From assembly GCA_012270065.1 (NCBI GenBank), contig JAAXJB010000039.1:159924-213449 (forward strand): a stretch of DNA of 53,526 nucleotides, written 5' to 3'. Under the pieces are notes generated by a model. The model was not told the DNA's origin. It searched no databases and saw only the letters and a program-made list of their open reading frames with translations. The translations under genes were made by a program, and so were the position numbers. This stretch comes from Rubripirellula sp. Lineage in GTDB: Bacteria; Planctomycetota; Planctomycetia; Pirellulales; Pirellulaceae. Positions 26,298-38,100 of this stretch are shown piece by piece; the stretch's first letter is position 1, and every line of letters starts with the position of its first letter.

Positions 26298-28868
26298 TTA
26301 TTCTGATAATTGAGGGTCAATCGCTGAGTCCAATTGGTCATTTGGCAGCTCCAAATCAACCGGCTCGGATGATTCACCCACTGGCACATCTACAGTATTC
26401 GAAAGGAAAACCGCCTTTGTACCAACGTCCGCTACCTGCTGGAGCGGCCCGTAGAGGGGGGTATCGGCATTCTTCCCACCGATACTTTCGGAACCCCTGC
26501 GGGAATCGTCATAGTTCAACACCCCTCTTTCGGGGTAACTTGAATCCACTCGGTAATGGCATGGAGCCAAAGCCTCAAATTCCTGCCCTGAACCCGGGTC
26601 CATGGTGCTGCGATTGAGCGTACCAGCGGCGATTGAAAAACTTGCCAACTCCCCCTCGCCACCGCCAGAGATCACGCTCAATTGATTGAGCACCAGAAGT
26701 GCATCAAAGCTTGATACACGGCCATCGTTTGAAACATCGACGTAGTTACTCGAAGTTTCCCCCGCCTGCAGGATCCTGGCTCCATTACGAGCGATATCAT
26801 TGATGATTTCCAATGCATCCAACACAGTCACATCACCGCTGGCGTTCACATCCTCGGGGATGACGGTGTTGTACCGTGGAGAGTCCACGCGAGAGGCGGC
26901 CGATTGAACCATTCCGCTTCCGCTCGCCGTTACATCAATCGTGAAACTGCCTTGATCAAACTGATGAATCAAAAGTTCTGGAGTGAGTTCGACGTTGTAT
27001 TGACCAATGGGAAGATTTTCAAAAGCCCAGCCTCCACCGTTCCCTGATGTGACAACCGGGTTCGTTCCGTAGCTGACACCAGTGATGAGAGCCTGACTCT
27101 CGGCATGACCAAATGCCTGCACACTCGCAATTCGCCCAAGCGGATCAATGACCCGAACGGTATCTGAAGCTCCTGAGGCGATCAGATCGCTCGTTGTCCG
27201 TTGTAACAAGTTGCCCAAAGCATCCCTCGCCTCCACCCGTACGTAGCTTCCTGCAGTTGCGCCGATGACATCAACGGTGACTTCTCCCACCGGCAGATCA
27301 AACGTGGCATTCAGTGGTTGGTCCTGTGTCCACGAATCCCTCAATACCAGCGGACCAAAACTGGAATCAAACTGTTGAAAAATACGAACACCTGCCGATG
27401 ACGAATCACCCACCGAGACCACATTCAAAGTTGGGTGCTGAGAGGTCAACGTCACATTTGGGAGATTTGAGGGAAGGAAACCGGCCGGATAATTCGCTGC
27501 CTGCACCTGATTGAAGACAATATCACTACCGTCTCCATTCGTGATGGCAACTGTTGTGCCACCGAGGACGGCCTCAAGGCTGTCGCGTTGGCCATCGTTG
27601 TTATCATCCAGAAATACGATTCCTGAACCGCTATTCTGGGAGAAGGCTGGCAAGTCAGGCCCACCATCGATCACCGAACTCGTCACCCCCGTTGTGTCGT
27701 CGACCGCGCGCCACTGGATTGAAGAAAAGGGTGTTCCGATCGGAATACTCAGGTCAAAGTCAACCTTCTGCTGATCTGGCTGAGAAGCAGTAATCCAGCT
27801 GCCGCCGTCCAGTCGGTACTGCAGTCGGCTAACTCGATTGAGAGTGATGTCGCTTTGCGGACCCGATGAATTCTGGTTAACCAGCGGAACTGCCGATGCA
27901 GAGCCAGAAAAACGGTAATTGGATGATGCGGCATCAAAATAGCCCTCACCCGTCAGTTCCAATGGCACGTCTGCCAAGTCGAAAATCCCATCACCATCCG
28001 TATCCCGCCAGCCCACCATTGCCAAAGTAGAGTCGGGGCTTTCGTTCGCAGCATAGGCGTTGGCCAAAACGATTCCACCGCTCATGATGCTGTCTTCCTG
28101 CACGAATCCCGACGTGGGGTTGTCAGCTGCATTGAGGTTTTGGGCGTTGTAGTAACCACGACGATCGGTCCACGATCCACCTCCCGGATACTCATCTCTC
28201 GCCCAGAAGATGTGCCCCATTTCGTGAGCAATCGTCGAAGCAGGTCGTGTTGACGGTGTAACGACAAACAAGCCACCTGCATAAGCAAAAGCGGTTTGAA
28301 AAAAGCCACCTGAGAGAAACTGCCCATCAGCATCATCCGATGAATCAACCATGAAGATGGTGAAAGCCCAGTCCGTTCCCAACTGCTCTCGCTGGTGAGC
28401 GTTGAACTGCTTCATCCCTTCCTCAATGCTGCTTACATTGCCGAAGCCCTGAGCATGCAAGAACTCGCCCACATAAAGGTTGAAATTGTTGCTGATGCGG
28501 TCAATTGGCTCATAAGCGGTCTCGAACGGACTGAGCGCAAAGGTATTGTCATGAACAAAGCTGATTGAGTGAACGGTATTGAGTTGATCAAGTGTGTCAC
28601 TCCACCAGTTCACACCCTCGCCGATTTTGGCAAGGGCTTCATCGATCTCTGCACTCGTCCAATTCTGTGATTCCGGGTCGACGGTCCCATTGCTTTCAAA
28701 AAGCACGGGAGTCACCGCAACACTACCGAGCAGAAACTCTCCCGTATCAAGATGGGTGACTCCCAGCGAGTTCGCAGCCAACAATCGACGGTTCTCCAGC
28801 GATTCCACGGTCAGGCGGCGTCCTGACCGTCGTCGGCTGGATTTCGATTTCGGGCGACGTCTTTTCAT
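26298..28868 (-). CDS. Secreted metzincin-like metalloprotease with LEPR-XLL signature and dockerin
   Basis: An 856-residue protein from ATG 28868; ATG 28922 is possible. A basic N-terminus is followed by ESLENRRLLAAN (LEPR-XLL). The zinc site is HEMGHIFWARDEY (215 onward): His215, Glu216, His219, with Asp225 in the place of the third metzincin ligand, as in snapalysin. A Met-turn SIMSGG lies about 46 residues further on (Met near 261). So the motif is HExxHxxWxxD, with Trp instead of the usual Gly. Downstream are beta-sandwich parts, with a CnaB-like block (GWAFENLPIGQYNVELT) and a dockerin pair (DVNASGDVTVLDAL, DVSNDGRVSSFDAL, about 670-735) ending in GGGEGE. The C-terminal 100 residues are unlike any family I know. 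It may process neighbouring giants (inference). Confidence 0.9.
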   Translation of the reverse strand: MKRRRPKSKSSRRRSGRRLTVESLENRRLLAANSLGVTHLDTGEFLLGSVAVTPVLFESNGTVDPESQNWTSAEIDEALAKIGEGVNWWSDTLDQLNTVHSISFVHDNTFALSPFETAYEPIDRISNNFNLYVGEFLHAQGFGNVSSIEEGMKQFNAHQREQLGTDWAFTIFMVDSSDDADGQFLSGGFFQTAFAYAGGLFVVTPSTRPASTIAHEMGHIFWARDEYPGGGSWTDRRGYYNAQNLNAADNPTSGFVQEDSIMSGGIVLANAYAANESPDSTLAMVGWRDTDGDGIFDLADVPLELTGEGYFDAASSNYRFSGSASAVPLVNQNSSGPQSDITLNRVSRLQYRLDGGSWITASQPDQQKVDFDLSIPIGTPFSSIQWRAVDDTTGVTSSVIDGGPDLPAFSQNSGSGIVFLDDNNDGQRDSLEAVLGGTTVAITNGDGSDIVFNQVQAANYPAGFLPSNLPNVTLTSQHPTLNVVSVGDSSSAGVRIFQQFDSSFGPLVLRDSWTQDQPLNATFDLPVGEVTVDVIGATAGSYVRVEARDALGNLLQRTTSDLIASGASDTVRVIDPLGRIASVQAFGHAESQALITGVSYGTNPVVTSGNGGGWAFENLPIGQYNVELTPELLIHQFDQGSFTIDVTASGSGMVQSAASRVDSPRYNTVIPEDVNASGDVTVLDALEIINDIARNGARILQAGETSSNYVDVSNDGRVSSFDALLVLNQLSVISGGGEGELASFSIAAGTLNRSTMDPGSGQEFEALAPCHYRVDSSYPERGVLNYDDSRRGSESIGGKNADTPLYGPLQQVADVGTKAVFLSNTVDVPVGESSEPVDLELPNDQLDSAIDPQLSE

Positions 28869-29191
28869 CGACGATTCGGGGATGGCGACGAGAGAAGCAT
28901 AGAAAGACAAGTTCACATCCATTTGGCACAATGGAAGTTAGATTCACAAAACCGCAGATTGTCTCAAAAAATCCTCCTCAAATTTTGAAAATCTGCGTGA
29001 TCAACGCATAAACCCACGCGAATTGTGTCTGAATCGCATAACTGGCTGTCGGATATGCTTCGCCCCATGCCTGAACATTCACCGTCAATCCAACTGACTG
29101 CGTTCAAGCCAGCCAGAACGACTCCCATGGAACTCCCCGTCAAAATTCAAATCCGGATCCCCAATCCGGGGCACTCAACCATGCCTCCGGA
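28869..29191 (-). other. Intergenic region between giant gene and metalloprotease gene
   Basis: About 320 nt. It has a 6-bp hairpin CCGGAT/ATCCGG (29169-29153) followed on the minus strand by an A/T-rich stretch, a weak terminator candidate for the giant gene. I find no convincing promoter or small gene. Confidence 0.4.
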
Positions 29192-32100
29192 CTAAAGCGA
29201 TGCGAACAAGTCATCAAGTGAGTTGGTCTCCTGGGCATCTCGTGCGCTGGCCGTATCGATTGCCAGTGAATCAACCACTTCATCAAGATCGACCACAGCC
29301 GGACTGTCAAAGACACTGACTGACGATTTCGATTCTTGCTGCTGCAGATCCACAGCGGTCTGTTGAGCCTCTCTTCTGAGCAGATCATCGCCCAGTGCAG
29401 TTGCTCCAGACGCCATCACACCACCAGCAACGGGCACATAAGTACTGGCTTCGCCTTCTCCACTTCCAGAGTTGTAAATGGATGCCAGATAGTCAATCAC
29501 ATCCAGTGCGTCACTTGGACTGACTCTTCCGTCACCATTCACGTCGGGGAAGGCCGGAAGATCTTCCGGCAATGGAAGTACATCAAGGAAAATGTTGGTG
29601 GTGTTGTTGCGTGCCAGAGCATTGATCACCTGCAGACCGTCAATTGGCGTGGTTGCCCCGGATCCATTCACATCCGTCGACATTGCCTGGTTCTGGAAAG
29701 GATTCGCTTCGACTGTCAAAGCCCAGTCTTCCACTTCACCAGAAGCAACGTCGCCGTTCGGACCCAAACTGGCAACTTCACTCAGTCGGAATCGGCTGTA
29801 GACTTCGCCCAACGCGGTATCACTTGGGATAGCAACAGAAATGGTCGTATCACCCGATGCGATCGGAATGATGCCCGGTGCCAGAACCGAACCATATCGT
29901 GTGACCTCGTCGGCATCAAAGGTGCCGCTTTGATCCCAGTCAAACCAGGCATCAACATAGAAATCACGGTTGTCATCATTGGTGACTGAAATCTGGAAGT
30001 TCCCAGTGAAACCTGCCACCAATGAATTGGTGACGAGCACACCGTTGTCTTCATCAAGATTATCCAGACGTGGCTCGCTGTCAGCCGTTATCGCCCTATC
30101 ACTTCCGATTGGTGAGAGTGCAAAACTGGGGTCAACACCATGACGTGGTCCACCATCGACCACGCTCGTCACATACGGGCTTGGAGCATCGCCGTAGTCA
30201 AATCCACCGCCCACGTAAATCACAAGCTCCGTGCGTCCATTGGCCTGATTACTTTGAAGCAGATTACCCACCTCATCACGCACAGGGATAACCTCAACGG
30301 CTCCAACACCACTGACGCTAGAGGTACCCTCGAGGAAAATCTTACGATCCACAACCGATACGACGACTTCAGGGATTGCTGCCGATTCTATGGCTGCAGC
30401 AATCCGCACCGCATTTTCATCATCACTGGAATCGATTTCGATGACGACCGGCACGCTGGCGGCTTCACCCGGTACACCAATCTGCGTCAAAACGGTTTGA
30501 CTGAGATCAACAGAGTAGTTGGCATCTCCACCAAGTGTAATCTGCCCCGAACCTACGTTGAACGGATTCAGCCCGAGTGGAGCATTACCAATTGCCAGTG
30601 CAATTGCATCAGCAAGGCTATCAAGCGTCGACACCTCTGAGAATGGAATCGCAGTGTTTGGAACACCAGCGTCATTACTTTCTACGTTGTTATCACTGTC
30701 AAATTCAAAAGTGATATTGTTGAGCGATCCCTGACGAACGCTGAAAGTCTGGCCTTCTTCCAACGTAGCGGAAATACCAGTTCCATCATTCGGGATACGC
30801 AGCCCGAACCCAGGTGAAACACCAATCTCTCCCTGAACCGAAATCAATGCAGCACTCGGGGTGGCACTGGAAAGTGGATCCGAACCAAGGATCTGAACCA
30901 GGTTACCAGTGGAATTTGAAGTGAGATTCAAGCTTGATGCATTGATCGCATCTGAAATTGATGCTGCAAGCAGATCAACCGTGCTTGGGATCGGTATCGT
31001 CGTATTCAGTTCGTCACTGACATCATTGTCATCAAGCTCAAATGTCACGGTCGACGAGCCGTCAAACACGGCAATGGTGAGGCCATCTGCAAGGCCAAGA
31101 TCAATCAGCAACGGGTTGATGTCCAGCGTCAGGCCAGTCTCGTACTCGAAGGTTGTTGTGTTGCCCTCCAAGTCCATGATGTTCAATCGCTCACCATCAC
31201 GGTACGTCACACCGTCGTTGGCACTTACGATGGCATCCGTCGCGTCAATCATGCGTATGACATAAGTTGACGCTGGTTCCCAAACACCCGCAATCGGTGT
31301 CAAACGGATGACGTTTGTACTTGGGTGATAGCCAAACCGGTAATCCACACCCTCAACCTGTGCGACACCGTCTTTGAGCAACAGGACGGACTGACTTGAA
31401 ATGCTGTAATCATCGATTCCTGTACCGGGAACTACATCCGCAGGAGCAATCCCGTCAATCAATTGGACTTCGAAGAATTGAGGGATGTCACCCCTCACCT
31501 CGGCAACACCGGCGTCTGGTCCCAAACTCGGCGCACGCGGTGTGAGCAAGACAACTCTTGGTCCTACGACATCACCCCGGTCGAATGCTCCACGGTCCTT
31601 GAATACCTGTTCACCAAGACCATTTGGAGTCTGGACTGTGGGGTCATCAACCCGCAACTGCCCATTGACATCAAACTGAGGTGCAAGAATCGGTGATGGG
31701 CTCAAACCGAGAGGATTCTTGACAGCGGTCAGACTTGCCCGATCTTCGAGTGAGTCAATGGAACTGTCGATGATCGAAGCATTGGAAGCAGGCGCGAATA
31801 CAAGTGTCGGTGCACCGACGAATACAACCTCGGCGTCGGTCAACTCCTGGGCGAACTGTCCCACGCTGGCGTCCGTGGTCACATTCTGTGTGTTTCGATA
31901 ATAAGAATTCCCTCCCAACAGCGGAAGTCCGTAGTTTGGATCCAACGATATACCGACATCGGAATTCGAAATCACATTATTGAGCAACACAGGTGCGGCA
32001 TTGCCGGTCAGCTCAACACCGATTCCACCGGGCGTATAAGCCTCAACCGAAGCAGAACTGATAGCGCCGATCGCATCGATGTCGGCTCCTGCTGATGTGC

Positions 32101-35100
32101 TATTCGGATCACCCTGACGAAGGTCAGTCACCCTCACAAAGGCGAATCGATCCTGAACTCCGAATCCGTACGCATCAATGTCGAGACTGTTGGCAAGGCC
32201 GCCAACCACACCAACATCAAAGAACGTTGATCCATCACGACTGATCTCAACTCGAACCGACTCGATCTCACCGGACTCGAACACGACCAGATCAGGTTGA
32301 GAGTTACCGCTACCTGCCAACAGATTGTCGACAAACTGCAATGTCAGCGTACCACCGAATCCAAGTGAAACGGTTGTGTCCCCAACATCTGGCTCAGCTC
32401 CGATTCCGGGAGCATCTGGAACACCCAAAGCGTTGGATGGATCCTGATGAATCGTGATCGGCGGAACACCACCAGCATTTGGATCATAATCCACGACCGA
32501 ATCCGCAAAGGAAACAACCCCGGATGGGAACAGGATTCCGTTGAAGGATTCAGGCGGTGAAGTCCGTCCGGGAGAAATGTCACCACCGATAATGGTGTTG
32601 TTGACGATACGGTCATACCAGACAGGATCACGTGCCGTCTCGTCAGCTCCCTGAGGAACCCCAACAATTCTCAGACCGCCAAGATCATTGAACGCGATCA
32701 CGTTGCTCTGAACAACAACTCCACTTGCAAGATTTTCCGTGTTCAGTTCCACAAGGTCACGTGGATATCTCGTGATGACCGGCGTGATCTGGCCATCGAC
32801 CTCGGCAGCGAACCCATGATCAATGACGATTCCATGGTCTTCGTTGAAGAGGAAACGGCTGTTTTCTACAAGAACAACACCTTGACTGTCACGTGCCCGA
32901 TTCTGGTCACCACGGAACCGAGCCTGCTCGACTGAAGCAAGCGCTGCGTCGGGATTTCCGACGATCACATCGCCTACCAGATCAATGCGATTGCCCTCGG
33001 TGCTGTCGACTCCACCGGCTGGCATGGCAGGAATCTGCAGAACAGCCTGAACGTCTGATCGGTTGATCGCCGTTGCAATACTTCTCGCCACCTCGGCGGC
33101 AGTTTCTGGTCTCGCGAATCCGGAAATCAGGTCCGATTTTTCAAGGGTAAATGGCACGGGTACTCTGCCCGGCTGAACACCATTTCCAAGCTCGACCTGC
33201 TCGAACTCAAATACAACCTCTGCACGACCATCCGAAAGGGTGAACGTATCACCATCTCTGAGTTCAGCGGCACCCAGCGCGGTGATTGCCACAGACTCAG
33301 ACAACCGTTCATTGGAATCAAACGCGCGGAACTGTGTACTGTCGATCGACCTGACGTACTCGCTGCTATCCCTGATTTCCACACTGTAGGAACCAGTTAC
33401 CAAACCTGAAGTGGGATCTGCTGGAGTCGAGAATGCTGGACGCAAATCAGTCGTAAACGGAGTGTCGACGACGTTTGAACCAGTGACAATCTCACCGCGT
33501 TCAGCAGGTGCGATGATAAAGTCGTCAAGATAGACACCTTCATGGGCATTATCACGGGCTCCTGCGATAGCGCCTGTGGCAAACTGCTCCCCATGACGTT
33601 CATCCTGAGAACTGAATGGCCCGGGGTCCACGATACTGAAGCCAGGAAGTCGAAGGCTCGGACCGGATGTCGGCAGATAGGACGTGTCACCACCAACAAA
33701 ACGGTTGGCAACGGCTCTCTGGACTTGCTCCGCTATCTCACCAGCTGACATGAATCGGCTTACGGGTACGTCGATCGCATCGGACGCTGACGACTCGATG
33801 ACGCTGAACAGTCCCGGCTGTGAAACGGTGATATCCTGCTGGCCACCAGCAAACTCGATGACATTTTCATCGGACTGGTAGACGCTTGGTACCGTCAGGC
33901 TGATCGTTGCATCGTAAGTACCCATCTGACCAGCTTGGGCACTGAGTTCGATTCGTGGATCGTAAGAACCGTTGCCGACACCACTGAAACCAATGTAAAT
34001 CAAACCGTCAGCAGGAGCTGTCAATTCGACGGTATCTTCGGCAGGATTGGGCAAGCCAGAAAGTTCATTCCCCTCCGAATCGAAGAATCGGATGACCGAA
34101 TCGAGTGGAGTCTGGGCCAAGTCATCGGCCAAGAGATCAAGGTCGACTGCAACCACTGTTCCCGCTCTGACATTCAATCGCAGCAAATCGACGTCATCAA
34201 CATTCGTGGGTGGATTCACTCCGTTCAGTGTGCCAAGCCGGCCTGAACCCTGAATTGTAAGATTTCCACCTTCATACGGAAGTGAAGTAGCCTCATACAG
34301 GAAGTCGTTGCGTCCCACTGCTGGTGGAACATCTTCCGGATCCGAAAGTGCAAGGCCTGAAACAACCTGATTGGCTGGCAGATTGGCATTGATGGCAGCG
34401 GTAATCGCAGACGCGACCTGAGTCGCATTCAGGTCTCCCAACGTCGTTCCCGGTTCAGTACCCGCAAGCAGATCAATATCAATCTGCAGCGCGGTTGGAG
34501 CCCGTGTTCCGTCATTGAGCAGATATTCCTGTCCATCAATGGTTATCAAAGCCACTTCGGCAGGATCAGTATACAGCTCAGCGAGTTCGCTACCCGAAGG
34601 TACAGTGACAACGGGAGCCAACTGCATGACAAACGTCTCGGCATCTGCCGTAATCTGACTCCCCTCAACGATGAACTCGCGATCCACCGTATTGGCAAGA
34701 ATCTTTCCACTCACTGTCCGCAATGCATCCGAGGAACTCAGAGCCGTACCACCAGTGGAGTACTCGACACGCAATTGCAGATTCTCCATACCAGCAAAGC
34801 TACTGAGGTCTACGCGTGCCTGCCGCCAGGATCCTGTATTGTCAAATGACTGCTGCACTGAGACATCAATCGAATCGTCGTACTGACCTTCCTCGGCCGG
34901 ATCATCGAACTCATCATCTTCAACATCAGCACCACGCGTAAGCGTGTTGGAAGTCACCAGATGCTGTGCACCACTTTCCGTGATTACATAGACACGAAGG
35001 CGGTCATCACTCCCATCGTTTGCAGCAAAATAGTTGTAGTACAACGTCGGCTTGTCCGCTGCAGAATAGGGTTCCAGACTGAAAGCGTTTGTCTCCACGA

Positions 35101-38100
35101 CTCCACGAGCACCGCCGGGAACATTGAATGAAGCTTCAACGGCAGTGCCATCAGTTCGAACTTCTGCTACCGGCTGTTCTGAAGCAGACGGGAAGTTGCC
35201 TGCGAAGGCGGCGTTCTCATAGTTGAACGCCAGGCTTGTACCACCAGCAACCGCTTCACGTGTTCCATTGGGTAAAGCGGGAATTCCGTGCCCCGGATCC
35301 GCCGCACCACCACGTGTTTCGGTGGTATGCCACAAGTTGAAGTCCACAGTAGCGAAGTCAAGTCCAAGAGCACCGGCGATACCGGTGGAGACCATCGTAC
35401 GTCCACCTGAAAAGACCGGTTGCAACTCACCTCGCGTATTGAAGGCATGGATGTCTCCATTGGCAGTCACACCAAACAATACATCACTGAACACGCCGTC
35501 CTCAACGGACATCGGGCCAGCTCGCAAACCAGTGAAATTGATCCCAATCAGATCCGTTGCCGTGGCCACGTAAGTTCCGACCTCTGCATTACCCTCACTG
35601 ACATTCAACTCGGCCGCGCTAACCTCATACAGTCCTCCCGTATCCGAGATCGCGTAGAGTCTGTCATTCACCAGTTCAATTCCGGTGATGGTTCCTCCAT
35701 TTGGCAAACCACCCGCCGTAAGGTTCCCGGTAGAGTCACCCACAAAGCCACCGAGAATGGTCATGGATCGGCCATTGGGAACTGCAGTGACGTTTGGCAA
35801 ATCACCTGCCAAGTTCGCCTGTTGAACTGCTGTTGCGATTCGTGAAGCAACGACATCTACCGTGTCGGTAGGCCGCAACGTGATTGGAACATTTCCTGCT
35901 GCCACTCCCGGCGTGCCCGTAATCGTCAATGCCGACGGTGTGGTTGCAGGATCTGGCTGAACGGTCAGAGAGACTGCGTTGGGCAAACTCAGCTGTGCAC
36001 CTTTTGCCGAAACTGCCATTCCCTGCCCGCGAATCGCGTCGGCGAGGACGGCGATTAGATCTTCCTGACCAACAGTTGATGAAATATCTACCAAAATTGC
36101 CGCTGGATCGCTCAATCCCGAGGAACCAACGATACTGACTCCAGGCCCGAGTGTGGTCAAGGAAATCGCTGGCTCGGAGAAGTGGACTTCGTCATCCACA
36201 GCGATCACATCCACATCGTTCACATTCGCATTGATCTGGGCAACCAGGTCCGCGGTAATCACATTCGCAGTCAACGGCGTGCCAATAGCATCAACAATCG
36301 CGATTCCAATGTTGCCCTCGGCCGGATCCGCCAAACGGACGAATTCGAAAGTGGTAACCCCTTCGCTGTCCTCGATACTGATCGTTGTTCCTTCGGTGAG
36401 CAAGCCGAGCGGAGACACTTCGGTCAACTGCAATCTCTGAGCTGTCTCAAATTCAAATTTGACGCCATCAACCACAACACCGTCACCATCGCGAACGGGC
36501 TGGGCACCGTCAGCAAAGAGTGAGTATCCCTGATCAAACTCGAAGGTCACAAAATCTGTGACATTGGACAGAGTGAAGAAATCTCCATCGAACAAACTCG
36601 GAACAGCAATACCGTTTGAGTTCACTTCCGTAGCGTTGGTGATACCAAGCTGATTTGCGAAAGTGGTGTTGGCTGTTGTATTGATTTGGCCGATTTCACG
36701 GGGAACGGTACCCGCACCCGCATCGGTGACGGGAATATCGACAACGGGGCCAAGGATCTCACCCGTTGCATCATCGAACTCGTAGAGAACGTTTTCGATG
36801 TAATCCAAGCCAAGCTGCAAGGAAGCACGTTCACCAATGAGAAACCCTCGCTCGGCACCCTCAAAGTCGCGGATTGTCAGGCCATTGACCTGGAATCCAT
36901 CATTACTGACCTCGGTCAACAGAGGCTCTTCCGGATCAGTACCACGATGGCGTGTCTCCATGCCCATCGTGCCGATGACAGTCAAAGATCCATCCCCGGT
37001 ATCAATGCGGACATACTCGGCGGAAACGTCCGTACCACCATTCTCCGTGTAACCGAACAATTCACCATTGGCTCGGAATGCAACGTCATCAATTCTGGCA
37101 CCAAGACCGCCGATCGTTCCGTACTGAACGCCGGTAGCCGGGTTCACCAACAACAAGCCTGTCGCGGTGTTGACATACAGCAGGGTGTCATCGAATGAAT
37201 GAGTCTGGATGGAATCAGCATCAAACAGCAGAGGAGTTTCCGTGTTATCACCGGTGCCACCTCCTACTGAGCCAATGCGATCCTCCACGATTCGCTTCAC
37301 TGAATCAATTGGCTCCACACGCAGCAGTGGATTCAGGCTGTTCGCATTGAAGAACTGATCCAATGGAAGCGGCACCTGCTGTTGATTCGCAACGGCAACA
37401 AAATAAGTGCCTTCTGCAAGCTCAGCTGCTCCGATAAACGGATCCTGCACGGCCGCACTGCCTCGGGCCAGGTCGTCAGTGCTATTGCCAAGAGCAGAAC
37501 TCGGTAAATCTTCGGCGATATTGCTATCGTTACCCATCAACACCAGTTCGCCATTTCCATTGAACACGTACAGTGCCATGTCAGCCCGGGCAAAACCACT
37601 GGCATAATCGAGGTCAAATACAGTTGACAGATACATCGCGGCATCATCACGAGTGATGTTCTGGTATGTAACATCAAACCGATACCAATCAACATCAGTG
37701 GCCGAATCAATACGGCCAGAGAATGACTTTGCCAACTTGTCACTCTGCAGTGGACCGGCTGGTGCAACCAAATCACCGGCTACATTGTGCAACCCAAGCG
37801 GCTGCGCCTCTGCCAACGAGTCATTGCTCGCGGTCGTCTCATAATCTTCACCGAGCAGCGGAGAGTGCAAAGGCTGACCGATGATCTGGAGTCCGGTTGT
37901 CGCAAAGCGTACGTCCGAAAGGCGGATCTGTGTTCCCGCCCGCTCATTTTCTTCCTGAAGCCGGATCTGCAGTTCATAACCGCCGTAGGTCAGACCATCA
38001 CGAACCATCGATGGATCATTCAGTGTCGCGAAATCAAGCGGATCAGTCGTGTTACTGCTTCGCACACGAACGTGATAAAGATTCCGCGTCCCCAATTCAC

